Source of the DNA: an uncultured Eubacterium sp.
GTDB taxonomy: Bacteria; Bacillota; Clostridia; Lachnospirales; Lachnospiraceae
Direction of reading: 5' to 3'
Length of the DNA: 49,830 bases
Assembly: GCA_910589665.1 (NCBI GenBank)
Contig: CAJUTR010000021.1
Location: 1-49,830, forward strand
A program made the translations under genes and the position numbers. A model generated the notes under the pieces. It saw only the letters and a list, made by a program, of their open reading frames with translations, was not told where the DNA came from and did no database searches. Positions within the stretch are counted from its first letter, which is position 1. Every line of letters begins with the position of its first letter. Of this stretch, positions 33,953-42,390 are shown one piece after another.

Positions 33953-34780
33953 TTATTTCAAGTCTTTTTTCTGAAAGCAAAATAGTCCGATCCCTGTCGT
34001 CGATAACATGATGAGGATCGAATAAAGAGGAAGCCTCGGCAAATGGACGACCTCTAGCGACGTGCACTGGACGGCCTGCCCGCCGGGAAGCACATCATAG
34101 AACGTTTGGACGATCTCCCTCTCTGTTCCTTCCAGATACTGCGGATTCGGTTCTTCGGCGGCGACCGGCTCATTGTTTTCACTCATCGTATAGACTGGGA
34201 TCGTTTTTGGTGCCTGCAACCTACTGTTAAGAAGCGATCCCACCAGCAGAAGGCCAAACGCGAGCAGCAGACAGACCACGGCGACAACCGCTTTGTTCTG
34301 GCATATCATCGCGACCAATGTAAATATGGAAGTGAACGCAGCCACAAGGAGCAGCACCGTGACGCCGATCAGCAGCACCGTTTTACTTTCTATCGTAAAA
34401 TCCCCAAGTAACGGGATCCCGATACAAAGATAGGGGAGAAAAAAGCCGATACACATGACGACTCCGACCACCGAAGAAGTGATCATATCCGCCACATAAA
34501 TATCCATTCGTTTATGCCCGATCACCACTTTGTTCCTGATCGTTCCGTCGCTGTATCCCGTCCCGGTAAACAGACTGCAGAAAACCGCCATGATAATGCT
34601 GGCAAACAGCGAACAGGAAAAAAAGCCATTTTCTATGAGACTTTTCATACCAGTACGGCACATCTCCACATACCCTCTCACAGGAAAAAAGATCCCCGCC
34701 GCGGCCATAAAAACAAATCCGATCCAAAAACACATATTCTTTTGCAAACGCATCACATTTGCCATTACTAATTTACTCAT
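33953..34780 (-). CDS. ABC-2 type transporter permease
   Basis: 275 residues with six predicted membrane segments (about 18-38, 55-75, 100-120, 135-160, 165-185, 245-265) and a long outer loop before the last (about 190-235). The start ATGA overlaps the ATPase stop, so the two are translated together. Typical of the small permeases that export or resist peptides (lantibiotic/bacitracin type) under a linked two-component system. Cargo unknown. Confidence 0.88.
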   Translation of the reverse strand: MSKLVMANVMRLQKNMCFWIGFVFMAAAGIFFPVRGYVEMCRTGMKSLIENGFFSCSLFASIIMAVFCSLFTGTGYSDGTIRNKVVIGHKRMDIYVADMITSSVVGVVMCIGFFLPYLCIGIPLLGDFTIESKTVLLIGVTVLLLVAAFTSIFTLVAMICQNKAVVAVVCLLLAFGLLLVGSLLNSRLQAPKTIPVYTMSENNEPVAAEEPNPQYLEGTEREIVQTFYDVLPGGQAVQCTSLEVVHLPRLPLYSILIMLSTTGIGLFCFQKKDLK

Positions 34781-35688
34781 TTTCTTCCTCCTCCTACCAG
34801 TCTGACATAATAACTTTCCAGGCTCTCGCCCTGTTCCTGCATGGATACAACCTCACAGTTTTCCTTTGCCAGGGCAAGCGTCAGCTCCGAAACATTGATC
34901 TTCGCGTACACATCCGCCTCCCTGTCCGAAAGGATATCATATTCCACATTCATGGCGTCCAATACGCGCGCAAGCGTCCGCGCGTTTGTCACCTCCAGGC
35001 GGGTGCGCTTTCGGCAGGCGGCGTCTAATTCACCGGCGCTGATCTCTTTGACGATCCGTCCGTTCTCAATAAAGCCATAGTGCGTGACCAGCTTTGACAA
35101 CTCATCCAGGATATGGCTGGAAATCAATACTGTGATCTGCCGTTCCCTGTTGAGTTTCAGGATCAATTCCCTCATTTCGATGATCCCCTGCGGATCAAGG
35201 CCATTGACCGGCTCATCCAGTACTAAAAAATCCGGTTCGCCCACAAGCGCGATGGCGATTCCCAGCCGCTGGCGCATACCGAGTGAAAAATGTTTGGCTT
35301 TCTTTTTGCCGGTATGCTCGAGTCCCACGAGTTTCAGAAGTTCCTGTAATCCGTCATAAGACGGAAGCCCGACGATGCGGTACTGCTGTTTCAGGTTATC
35401 CTCCGCCGTCATATCCAGGTACATTGAGGGCGTCTCCACCACGGCCCCCATCCTTCTGCGCGACTTCCGTATCTCCCGGTCCGAGTGGTTCCTCCCGTAT
35501 AAGGTATACTCGCCGGATGTCGGCTCCTGCAGTCCGCAGATCAGCCGGATCAGCGTCGTCTTTCCCGCGCCATTTTTCCCAACAAAGCCGTAGATCGCGC
35601 CTTTGGGAATTTTCATGGATAGGCCGCTTAGCGCTTTTCCGTTTTTATAGGTTTTGCATAGCGCGTTTGTTGTGAGAACGTAGTCCAT
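34777..35688 (-). CDS. ABC transporter ATP-binding protein
   Basis: 303 residues. Walker A VGKNGAGKTTLIR, Q loop in GLQEPTSGEY region, signature FSLGMRQRLGIA, Walker B FLVLDEPVNGLDPQG, H loop ISSHILDEL. The C-terminal extension is like BcrA-type ATPases. Its ATG follows AAAGGAG. Upstream is an 88-base folded element (35705-35792) that may set its expression apart from the regulator gene. Confidence 0.94.
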   Translation of the reverse strand: MDYVLTTNALCKTYKNGKALSGLSMKIPKGAIYGFVGKNGAGKTTLIRLICGLQEPTSGEYTLYGRNHSDREIRKSRRRMGAVVETPSMYLDMTAEDNLKQQYRIVGLPSYDGLQELLKLVGLEHTGKKKAKHFSLGMRQRLGIAIALVGEPDFLVLDEPVNGLDPQGIIEMRELILKLNRERQITVLISSHILDELSKLVTHYGFIENGRIVKEISAGELDAACRKRTRLEVTNARTLARVLDAMNVEYDILSDREADVYAKINVSELTLALAKENCEVVSMQEQGESLESYYVRLVGGGRK

Positions 35689-35704
35689 AATTTGCTCCTT
35701 TCCA

Positions 35705-35792
35705 GTGTGAATAGGCGGCTCTGCCGCCGTAGAACTTCTTGTTAAACTTCTTAGCTTTCATACCAATGAAAGCTTAGTAGTTCTATTCACAC
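35705..35792 (-). promoter_or_regulatory. 88-base folded leader or palindromic insertion
   Basis: The outer arms GTGTGAATAG (35705-35714) and CTATTCACAC (35783-35792) are perfect inverted repeats. Inside are GGCGGC-TCT-GCCGCC (35714-35728), AGAACT paired with AGTTCT, and AGCTTTCAT-N4-ATGAAAGCT (35753-35774). Together they form a three-way junction. It lies between the regulator stop and the ribosome site of the ATPase gene. It could be a cis-regulatory RNA, an attenuator, or a small repeat element inserted in the operon. Confidence 0.7.
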
Positions 35793-35886
35793 TTACCTCC
35801 TAGCTTTAAATTTGAATTGATATGGACATTTTATAGGAGAACCGTAAAGAAAACGGTAAAGAAAATCGTAAAGAAATGGTAAAGAT

Positions 35887-36564
35887 TCAATCGTTCCGCA
35901 TTTTGAAGCCTATCCCCCAGACGGCTTCAATATAATCTTTTCCGCTCGGCTCTCTCAGCTTTTTCCGCAGATTACTTACGTGCATTTTCAGCGAGCTTTC
36001 CGTGCAGTCTGGGGTATCTTCGCTGATGCGGTCTAGGATAAGTGATCGGGTAACAACCTGTAACGGATTTTGCATGAGGAGTTTCAGGATGGCGTATTCG
36101 GTTCTGGTTAATTTGACTTCGGTGCCGTCTACTGCTGCTACGTGGCGGTCGGTGATGAGTGTTATGTTTTCGAATGTCAACGTGGAGTGGTCGGATCGGC
36201 TGGCTGTGTGTGTATTTCGGAGGTGGACGGATACTCTGGCTAAGAGTTCCTTCATGTGAAAGGGTTTTGTGATATAATCGACAGCGCCGCCGCGGAGAAG
36301 GTCTACTTTGTTATCCACATCGACTTTTGCGCTTACGACGATAACGGGGGTTTGTTTGATCTGGGGCAGGAGTTTTTCGCCGTCCAAGCCGGGGAGCATT
36401 AGGTCGAGTAGGATGAGATCTGGGGGGAGGGGGGTGCTTTTTAATACGTATAGCGCTTCGGTTCCGGAGTAGGCGCGGCGGATGTTGTATCCTTCTTTTG
36501 TTAGTGCTTCTTGGAGCATGTTTCCGATGTCTATGTCATCATCTATGATTAGGATGGTTTTCAT
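35887..36564 (-). CDS. OmpR-family response regulator
   Basis: 225 residues. Receiver: IIDDDIDI acidic pair, phospho-Asp in LILLDLMLPG, VVSAK, and Lys in YITKPFH. The C-terminal winged helix has LTRTEYAILKLLM and VSNLRKKLREP ... AVWGIGFKM. First gene of the operon with the ABC transporter and kinase, whose signals it would carry to DNA. Ribosome site weak (GCAGGT). Confidence 0.94.
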   Translation of the reverse strand: MKTILIIDDDIDIGNMLQEALTKEGYNIRRAYSGTEALYVLKSTPLPPDLILLDLMLPGLDGEKLLPQIKQTPVIVVSAKVDVDNKVDLLRGGAVDYITKPFHMKELLARVSVHLRNTHTASRSDHSTLTFENITLITDRHVAAVDGTEVKLTRTEYAILKLLMQNPLQVVTRSLILDRISEDTPDCTESSLKMHVSNLRKKLREPSGKDYIEAVWGIGFKMRND

Positions 36565-36624
36565 TTTAATTACCTGCTTTCTTGGTTTCTACTCTTTCTG
36601 TTCTTTAAAAGTGGCTTCTTCATG

Positions 36625-36653
36625 AGTATATCGGATATCCGTTCTTTTTGCAA
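36625..36653 (-). promoter_or_regulatory. Promoter of the regulator/ABC/kinase operon
   Basis: TTGCAA, 17 bases, TATACT on the minus strand, about 60 bases before the regulator gene. The spacer holds the perfect palindrome CGGATATCCG (36632-36641), a possible operator. Confidence 0.7.
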
Positions 36654-36676
36654 GTTCGAGGGTGGGGGGAGGTAAT

Positions 36677-36781
36677 ATGTCCAATAATGGTGTATGGAAT
36701 TTATTACAAGATTACATGATTAATTGTGACTTGTGCTGTTTGGGGAACAGCTTTGCCGAAAATAGAAGAACAAAAAAATAG
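36677..36781 (+). CDS. Possible 34-residue peptide
   Basis: ATG five bases behind GGGGAGG, peptide MSNNGVWNLLQDYMINCDLC and so on, ending RRTKK. Three Cys in CDLCC. No family recognised. It points away from the promoter of the two-component/ABC operon, which makes a signal or cargo peptide conceivable, but the ribosome site is the only firm support. In the rest of the 36565-37313 gap I see nothing but the remnant at 37005-37229. Confidence 0.35.
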   Translation: MSNNGVWNLLQDYMINCDLCCLGNSFAENRRTKK

Positions 36782-37004
36782 GCATCCATTATGTTCATAT
36801 CAAAAGAGTCTTGCATCAATTCCCTACATCAAGCATAAACAGTATATACAATCTACCATTACATCCAAATACTTTTTTTAATTGTAATCCAATTCATTCT
36901 TTCCTTATAACCTAAGTTCCCACGTCAATTATTATAAAAGAAATTAGAACCGTGGTCCATGCAAAAGCTAAAAATAATAATCGGTGCATTGTATTTTTCC
37001 TCTT

Positions 37005-37229
37005 CTATATTTCACAGAAAACAAACTGATACATATCATCTTTCTGTAACCAACTTTCTATATTATATATCAAATGTTCCTTTGCTTTAGTTTCCGTTAT
37101 TAAAAGAGCCGATTCGCTATTATTTAAAGAATAATCTTTTGTAAAATAATCAGAAATTTCGATAAATAAATTTCCCTCTTTCCTTGCATTTTCCCCTCTG
37201 AACCTATATAATAAAAATCCCCCATCCAA
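37005..37229 (-). pseudogene. Hypothetical C-terminal stump
   Basis: A 74-codon open stretch, AT-rich, with protein-like content (NLFIEISDYFTKDYSLNN, SALLITETKAKEHLIYNI, ending FVFCEI). No ribosome site precedes any start. Further upstream the frame only mirrors the AraC-family gene. Probably the end of a lost gene; family unknown. Confidence 0.35.
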
Positions 37230-37313
37230 ACCAGACAAAATTTGTGCAAACACGAACAGGACTGCCATCAAAAGATGCACTATAATCAGTGTAGACACGG
37301 AGGATTCAATAAT

Positions 37314-38201
37314 ATGTCGATTCAACTTATACAACAAGCCATCTGCTATATGGAGGAACATATTTATGAAAATATCAATTATACTGAGGTTGCCAGATAC
37401 GTGCACATGTCAAGCTATAATTTCCATCGTACATTCAGTTTTATTGTAGGGATGACAGCGAATGAATACCTTCGCAAACGCAGGCTCACATTAGCAGCCA
37501 TCGAACTGCAGACAACCGGTCTATCAGTCATTGATGCAGCTTATAAATATGGCTACCAGTCACCGGAAAGCTTTTCAAAAGCGTTCTCACGGTTTCATGG
37601 CTCTACTCCAAAACAGGCAAAACAAAAAGGCGCAAAATTACAATTATTTAATCCACTTGTCATAAAAATTATTTTGGAAGGTGGTAGTATTATGGATTAC
37701 AGGATTGAACACAAAGAACGTCAACAATTTATTGCATTAGTACAATCTTTTCCTAATGAGATAATCAACGATGAAAAGGATCACAGCATCTCTGACTTTT
37801 GGTCGGAATGTTATGAAAAAAATCTCATTGAACCGATGAAATTGCTCCGTCCGGAAGGAAAAAGAGATTTGTACGGTTTGTGCAGTCCCGTGACAGATAA
37901 CGAAAACAATTTCCATTACGGGATCGGGATCATCGTCGATGAGAATACGGATCATATGAATTTGGAGCAGTTTACCCAAAACGGATACTCGTTCTGGGAA
38001 ACAGAGCCCGCTGACTACGCCGTATTTAAATGCTTTGGTTCTGACGGCGATTGTTTGAGCAAGACATGGAGCAAATTTTTCAAAGAATTTGTTCCACAGA
38101 CAGGTTATACACAAACAGACGATACGGATTATGAAATCTATTTTGAACACGGTGAACGTAATCTGTTCTGTGAATTATGGGTTCCTGTAAAACAGGTCTG
38201 A
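37314..38201 (+). CDS. AraC-family regulator with GyrI-like effector domain
   Basis: 295 residues. The N-terminal double HTH (1-105): YMEEHIYENINYTEVARYV, MSSYNFHRTFSFIVG, AIELQTTGLSVIDAAYKYGY, FSKAFSRFHGSTPKQ. The C-terminal half (about 125-295) is a GyrI-like/AraC_E_bind small-molecule domain (MDYRIEHKERQQFIALVQSF, PADYAVFKCFGSDGD). Rob/BltR-like activators of this design respond to drugs or toxic cations. ATG at 37314 behind GGAGG (ten bases). Single gene; target genes not evident. Confidence 0.92.
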   Translation: MSIQLIQQAICYMEEHIYENINYTEVARYVHMSSYNFHRTFSFIVGMTANEYLRKRRLTLAAIELQTTGLSVIDAAYKYGYQSPESFSKAFSRFHGSTPKQAKQKGAKLQLFNPLVIKIILEGGSIMDYRIEHKERQQFIALVQSFPNEIINDEKDHSISDFWSECYEKNLIEPMKLLRPEGKRDLYGLCSPVTDNENNFHYGIGIIVDENTDHMNLEQFTQNGYSFWETEPADYAVFKCFGSDGDCLSKTWSKFFKEFVPQTGYTQTDDTDYEIYFEHGERNLFCELWVPVKQV

Positions 38202-38277
38202 TCATCACCATTTTTTACCAATTCAGAAAGAATGGCTGGTTTATGAAAGAATCTCAACCGACATTGTTTGAATGAAA

Positions 38278-38326
38278 AACGGGATGCCGCATTGATTTAG
38301 ATGAATGCGGCATCCCTGCTTTTTTA
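38278..38326. terminator. Bidirectional terminator between AraC and collagen-like genes
   Basis: GGGATGCCGCATT and AATGCGGCATCCC, a perfect 13-bp stem, with T-run on the right and A-run on the left. Confidence 0.93.
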
Positions 38327-38354
38327 TCAGGTGTTACTACGTGAAACTAAGCTG

Positions 38355-39830
38355 TTAGTTAATGCTTAAACCAGCGCTCGCGTATCCTGCTACCGTATTG
38401 ATCAAAGACAACCCGCTTGCCGTTGCTGAGAATACAAGCATCAGCCGTGTTTGAGTTGTTACCGGGATATTCAGTCCGGTAAGTGCACCATTCAACAATG
38501 TTCCAACGGATATTATTCCGGTAAGTGTTGGTGTCAAGTTGATGAGCGTTCCGGCAATCGGAGTAAATACGTTGTTTGGTGTCGTAGACTGGTAGATCTG
38601 CGCATTTACCGTCACATTGGATCCCACTAAGGAAAGCGCCGCTGTTGTGCTGAAGAACGCGCTGAACGAGGTAAGGATACCGGCACGCGGAACCTGGAAT
38701 GCAAAGTTAGAAAGCGTTCCGCTGGCATTTGTAATATCAATGGTGGACCCCAACAGTGTAAGACCCTGCGCACTGCTTCCAAAACCTACAAAGGAAGGTA
38801 ATCCCGCAAGACCTCCGGCGATTGTCGTCAGCGAGATGGGAAGTCCTGATGCAAAAGGAATGATTCCTCCCGTGCCTGCAACACCAGTAGCGCCTGTCGG
38901 GCCTGTCGCTCCTGTTGAACCAGTTGCTCCTGTCGGGCCTGTCGCTCCTGTTGCCCCATCGGCTCCCGTTGCTCCCGTTGCCCCTGTTGCTCCGTCAGCT
39001 CCTGTTGCTCCCGTCGCCCCTGTTGCTCCGTCAGCTCCTGTTGCTCCCGTCGCCCCTGTTGCTCCGTCAGCTCCTGTTGCTCCGTCAGCTCCTGTTGCTC
39101 CCGTCGCCCCTGTTGCTCCGTCGGCTCCCGTTGCTCCCGTCGCCCCTGTTGCTCCGTCAGCTCCTGTTGCTCCGTCGGCTCCCGTTGCTCCCGTCGCTCC
39201 TGTTGCCCCATCGGCTCCTGTTGCTCCCGTCGGCCCTTCATCACCTGGACAGCCTTTTGGCCCCTGAACCCCGATCGGCCCCGTAACACCCTGCATCCCC
39301 TGCGGGCCAGTCATACCCTGGGGACCCATTATACCAGTTGGACCTGTTGAACCAGTCGGACCCGGGATACCTCTTGGACCCTGCGGGCCAATGTCTCCCT
39401 GCGGGCCTGCCGGACCCACCGGCCCTGCTGGTCCCGCCGGCCCCTGGGGGCCGATGTCTCCCTTCGGGCCTTCACTGCCGGGATCACCTTTTGGTCCTAT
39501 GTCACCACGAACACCCTGGATGCCCTGAATACCTTGTGGACCCGCATACCCTCGCGGGCCAGCATAACCTCGCGGGCCAGTGTTTCCCGTCGGGCCTACC
39601 GGCCCCGTATTTCCTCTTGGCCCCCGCGCGCCGGGAGTACCCGGTATCCCCTGTGGTCCCATCGGTCCCGGATCACCTCGGTCGCCCTTAGGACCTGGAC
39701 AGCCGGTATCCCCTTTGATCCCCTGCGGTCCCGCCGGACCCTGATTCCCCTTAGGCCCCGCAGGACCGCGTTCACAGCAGGGAGGAGGACAATGATTCTG
39801 ACAATTGTTACATAAAGTACTTTGATTCAT
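38355..39830 (-). CDS. Collagen-like (GXY) surface protein, BclA-type
   Basis: 491 residues. A Cys-rich N-terminus (LCNNCQNHCPPPCCERG), then about 95 Gly-X-Y triplets: first GPxGPQG-type, then GADGATGATGAT repeats (about residues 215-325). The C-terminal beta domain (about 330-491, GIIPFASGLPISLTTIAGG ... TRLMLVFSAT) resembles the trimerising head of Bacillus/Clostridium exosporium proteins. It forms collagen-like stalks, probably on the spore surface. No signal peptide, as expected for mother-cell-made coat proteins. Start uncertain: ATG 39830, or GTG 39839. The repeat DNA is nearly perfect and should vary in copy number. Confidence 0.9.
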   Translation of the reverse strand: MNQSTLCNNCQNHCPPPCCERGPAGPKGNQGPAGPQGIKGDTGCPGPKGDRGDPGPMGPQGIPGTPGARGPRGNTGPVGPTGNTGPRGYAGPRGYAGPQGIQGIQGVRGDIGPKGDPGSEGPKGDIGPQGPAGPAGPVGPAGPQGDIGPQGPRGIPGPTGSTGPTGIMGPQGMTGPQGMQGVTGPIGVQGPKGCPGDEGPTGATGADGATGATGATGADGATGADGATGATGATGADGATGATGATGADGATGADGATGATGATGADGATGATGATGADGATGATGATGADGATGATGPTGATGSTGATGPTGATGVAGTGGIIPFASGLPISLTTIAGGLAGLPSFVGFGSSAQGLTLLGSTIDITNASGTLSNFAFQVPRAGILTSFSAFFSTTAALSLVGSNVTVNAQIYQSTTPNNVFTPIAGTLINLTPTLTGIISVGTLLNGALTGLNIPVTTQTRLMLVFSATASGLSLINTVAGYASAGLSIN

Positions 39831-39890
39831 TTCACTCACATCCTTTATCGTATTTTAAAAAAGATAATCATGAAGTATCTTTTCTACAAG

Positions 39891-39899
39891 TATTCTATG
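39891..39899 (-). promoter_or_regulatory. Possible sigma-K-like -10 (CATANNNTA)
   Basis: CATAGAATA on the minus strand, about 60 bases before the collagen-like gene, fits the late-sporulation -10 consensus. The -35 (AC about 16 bases upstream) is only approximate. Confidence 0.35.
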
Positions 39900-39970
39900 T
39901 GGCTTTGAAATAGTTGCTACTTTTTGTCGAAAAAATGCCCCACAAGCTGTCCAAAGTTACCAAAGAGAAA

Positions 39971-39995
39971 CAGAGCGTGCTTCTCACACGCTCTG
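39971..39995 (-). terminator. Terminator behind the glycosyltransferase gene
   Basis: CAGAGCGTG and CACGCTCTG form a 9-bp stem with a 7-base loop, followed on the minus strand by TTTCTCTTT. Confidence 0.8.
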
Positions 39996-40001
39996 GGAAA
40001 A

Positions 40002-41069
40002 TTAGAGACTGCCAAAATACCGCTTGTTATAAAGATACGCCTCGGAGTATGGTTTACACGATCCGGCTCTTTCATTGTATTCTTCTGCCTTTTTCTGATC
40101 TCCCAACCTGTCATAACATACGCACAACTGCAAAAGCGGAATATAATCATAGCAGTCCGGCAGGACAAACCCGCCGGCATATTCACTTTTAGGCGTATTC
40201 AAAGCAGTTTCGTACCAATAGATCGCATTCTGGTAGTTTCCCTGTTCCAAAAAATATTTTCCGATCTCACAGCACAATTCCGCTCTCGGTACATCGAAAC
40301 TCATGCTGCGCAAAAGAGCCATCAGCGCGGATTGTTCCTTCCCCAATTCGAAATAACATTTTGCGCAGATCGAACACGCCTCGATCTTATTTTCCACCCA
40401 TCCCTCCTCGGAGAGCAGAAATTGTTCTAATTCCGAAACAGCCTCCTCGTATTGTTTGTGATAGTAAAGTTCCCGCCCATAATAATATTGCTGCCGCGGC
40501 TCCAAGATCTGTCCGTCCGCAATTATTTTTTTGTATATCTTAAGATTCCGATCAGGATCCCCGGCACCTATCTTCCTGTGACAGATGGCAATATCCGAAT
40601 AAACGACACTGCCGTTTGGCGGGATCACTTCATGGACAGCACCAATCCAGCGGTATTGTCCGCTATTTCTGATCCACCTCTCCCTGTAATAAGAAAAAGA
40701 CGGTTTGCCTGCTTCATCAAACGAAGTATGGTATTTCATCATGACAATGTCGGTTTCCGGTGGAAGAGACTGCTTTAATTTTATAAATCTATCGTGTTCC
40801 GCCTCCTCCAGAACATCATCGGCATCCATCCACATACAATAATCCATGGATGCTTTGGAAAAAGAATAGTTCCTGGCATCCGAGAAATCATCTTTCCACT
40901 CGTACGAATAAACCTTCGACGTGTAATTGGATGCGATTTCTACCGTCCGGTCTGTCGAACCAGTATCCACTACGATAATCTCCTCTACGAGTTCCTCCAC
41001 ACTGTCAAGACAGCGTGCCAGATGATCCTCCTCATTTTTGACGATCATGCAGAGGCTTATTGTCGCCAT
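40002..41069 (-). CDS. GT2 glycosyltransferase with TPR tail
   Basis: 355 residues. GT-A fold: SLCMIVKNEEDHLARCL, VVDTGSTDRTVEI, and the metal-binding WMDADDVLE. From about residue 195 there are tetratricopeptide-like repeats (YYYGRELYYHKQYEEAVSEL, ICAKCYFELGKEQSALMALL, GNYQNAIYWYETAL). This is the SunS/SPBc2-like and TPR-GT group that attaches sugars to proteins. It is 23 bases behind one collagen-like gene and before a second, so their Thr-rich GXT triplets are likely substrates. GGAGG seven bases before ATG. Confidence 0.92.
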   Translation of the reverse strand: MATISLCMIVKNEEDHLARCLDSVEELVEEIIVVDTGSTDRTVEIASNYTSKVYSYEWKDDFSDARNYSFSKASMDYCMWMDADDVLEEAEHDRFIKLKQSLPPETDIVMMKYHTSFDEAGKPSFSYYRERWIRNSGQYRWIGAVHEVIPPNGSVVYSDIAICHRKIGAGDPDRNLKIYKKIIADGQILEPRQQYYYGRELYYHKQYEEAVSELEQFLLSEEGWVENKIEACSICAKCYFELGKEQSALMALLRSMSFDVPRAELCCEIGKYFLEQGNYQNAIYWYETALNTPKSEYAGGFVLPDCYDYIPLLQLCVCYDRLGDQKKAEEYNERAGSCKPYSEAYLYNKRYFGSL

Positions 41070-41092
41070 ATGGTTTCCTCCCTTCGTTGCAT

Positions 41093-41896
41093 CTATTCCC
41101 TGCACAGTTTTTCTATCGTTAAATTCATGTTGATCCTTGCGTCACACGAAGAAGAATGCCATGCAAAATACATCGTAGATCTGTCTGGTACCTTTATGAT
41201 AAAATATCTGGTGATCACCAGCGTTTCCCTCCGCTTTTCCGCATCCGCATATGCGCTGTATACCGTCTGCATCTCGTCATTCAGTACCGGTGTGAGCGCC
41301 ATGAATCCATGCCGTTTCATCTCCGCGGATATATAATAACTAATAGTATAATAACCCGGAGTCAGCGAGACCGTACAATTGTTGCAGAGAGAGATATTCT
41401 GTGTCGGATCCGGTATCTCTATTTTGAGCGGAAGACACGCACTCTCCGGCATCATCAGATTCTGTCCCAAAAACGATGCAAATATGCTGTTTTGCGGATA
41501 TCCGGGAGGTCCCTCCGGTCCTCGTGCGCCAGGCTCCCCTCTCGGCCCCATCGGTCCCGTGGCACCCTGCGGTCCCTGCGGCCCAGTAACTCCCTGCGGC
41601 CCTGTCTCCCCTCGTTCACCGGGACACCCCGGCAGGCCAGGCTCTCCTCTTGGCCCCATCGGCCCCGGAGGGCCCGGTTCTCCTCGTAATCCCATCACCC
41701 CCGGCGAACATGATTCTCTTCTTGACTCCATTGTTCCTGGCAAATCCGGTTCTCTTCTTACCCCCGGTAAACCACCAGGCCCTGGGGCACACTGACAACA
41801 ATAACCATTTTCCTCAGATTCCGTGTTCCGATTCGGACATCTCCTACCGAACAAATTCGGGGGACGAAACATCCAGTTCATATTCGAGTTATTCAA
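41093..41896 (-). CDS. Second collagen-like protein
   Basis: 267 residues. The TTG start at 41896 lies eight bases behind GAGG; an ATG at 41881 is far from any ribosome site. Short Cys-containing head (CPNRNTESEENGYCCQC), some 30 GXY triplets with degenerate members at the beginning (VRREPDLPGTMESRRESC), then a C-terminal beta domain (about 145-267: SLTPGYYTISYYISAEMKRH, STMYFAWHSSSCDARINMNL) like C1q/TNF-type heads of spore filament proteins. Upstream partner of the glycosyltransferase in one operon. Confidence 0.87.
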   Translation of the reverse strand: MNNSNMNWMFRPPNLFGRRCPNRNTESEENGYCCQCAPGPGGLPGVRREPDLPGTMESRRESCSPGVMGLRGEPGPPGPMGPRGEPGLPGCPGERGETGPQGVTGPQGPQGATGPMGPRGEPGARGPEGPPGYPQNSIFASFLGQNLMMPESACLPLKIEIPDPTQNISLCNNCTVSLTPGYYTISYYISAEMKRHGFMALTPVLNDEMQTVYSAYADAEKRRETLVITRYFIIKVPDRSTMYFAWHSSSCDARINMNLTIEKLCRE

Positions 41897-42013
41897 TAAA
41901 ACCACCTCATTTATATTTGATAGCGAGTAATGATACACAGATTTGTCCTCACGTAATGCCTTCTGGTATCCTCTTAATCAATTATATGCACGAAAAACAA
42001 ATTCGTTTTCAGG

Positions 42014-42050
42014 CGGAAAAAAGCTCCCTTCCAAAAGCGGAAAGAAGCTT
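42014..42050 (-). terminator. Terminator of the AT-rich region
   Basis: AAGCTTCTTTCC pairs with GGAAGGGAGCTT (several G-U) around six bases and is followed by six U on the minus strand. Confidence 0.75.
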
Positions 42051-42087
42051 AGTCTATCATGTAATATTTGACGATGCAACATAATTT

Positions 42088-42360
42088 TTATATTTGTATA
42101 TCAACATGAGGCGCACTTGCTGCCAGCACACGAGCCGTCAAGTCTTTATATTGCTTTTTGTATAATGCTATGTCGCTTACAATATGTGCTGCCGCAGCAT
42201 CCGAAAAACCATTCACTTCCAGATAAGCTGGTTTCATCCAGTCCTGATACTGCATAAAGAACGTCTCACGTTCATCGCTGTTCTCGAAATCCAAGGTGGA
42301 AAAAACACTACGAAGAGAGCTTGCCAGCTCTGTATTGGAAGCGGTTAGGCGGCAGGGAAT
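42088..42360 (-). pseudogene. C-terminal fragment of an unknown protein
   Basis: 90 open codons without a usable start or ribosome site: SNTELASSLRSVFSTLDFEN, FFMQYQDWMKPAYLEVNGFS, ALYKKQYKDLTARVLAASAP. Helical, charged, unlike its neighbours, and with the higher GC of the sequence to its left. The AT-rich run starts right at its broken 5' end (about 42360), so it marks the island edge. Confidence 0.6.
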
Positions 42361-42390
42361 TCACTTGTAAAGTTGTAAAGTGGTGTTATT

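Noticed and set aside
38617..39267. Pro/Val/Ala-rich open frame opposite the collagen-like gene
   Set aside because: It is only the complement of the GXY repeat DNA; repeat composition keeps it free of stops.
41945..41990. Sigma-E-like -10 (CATATAAT) before the second collagen-like gene
   Set aside because: No fitting -35 element at the right distance; too weak to list.
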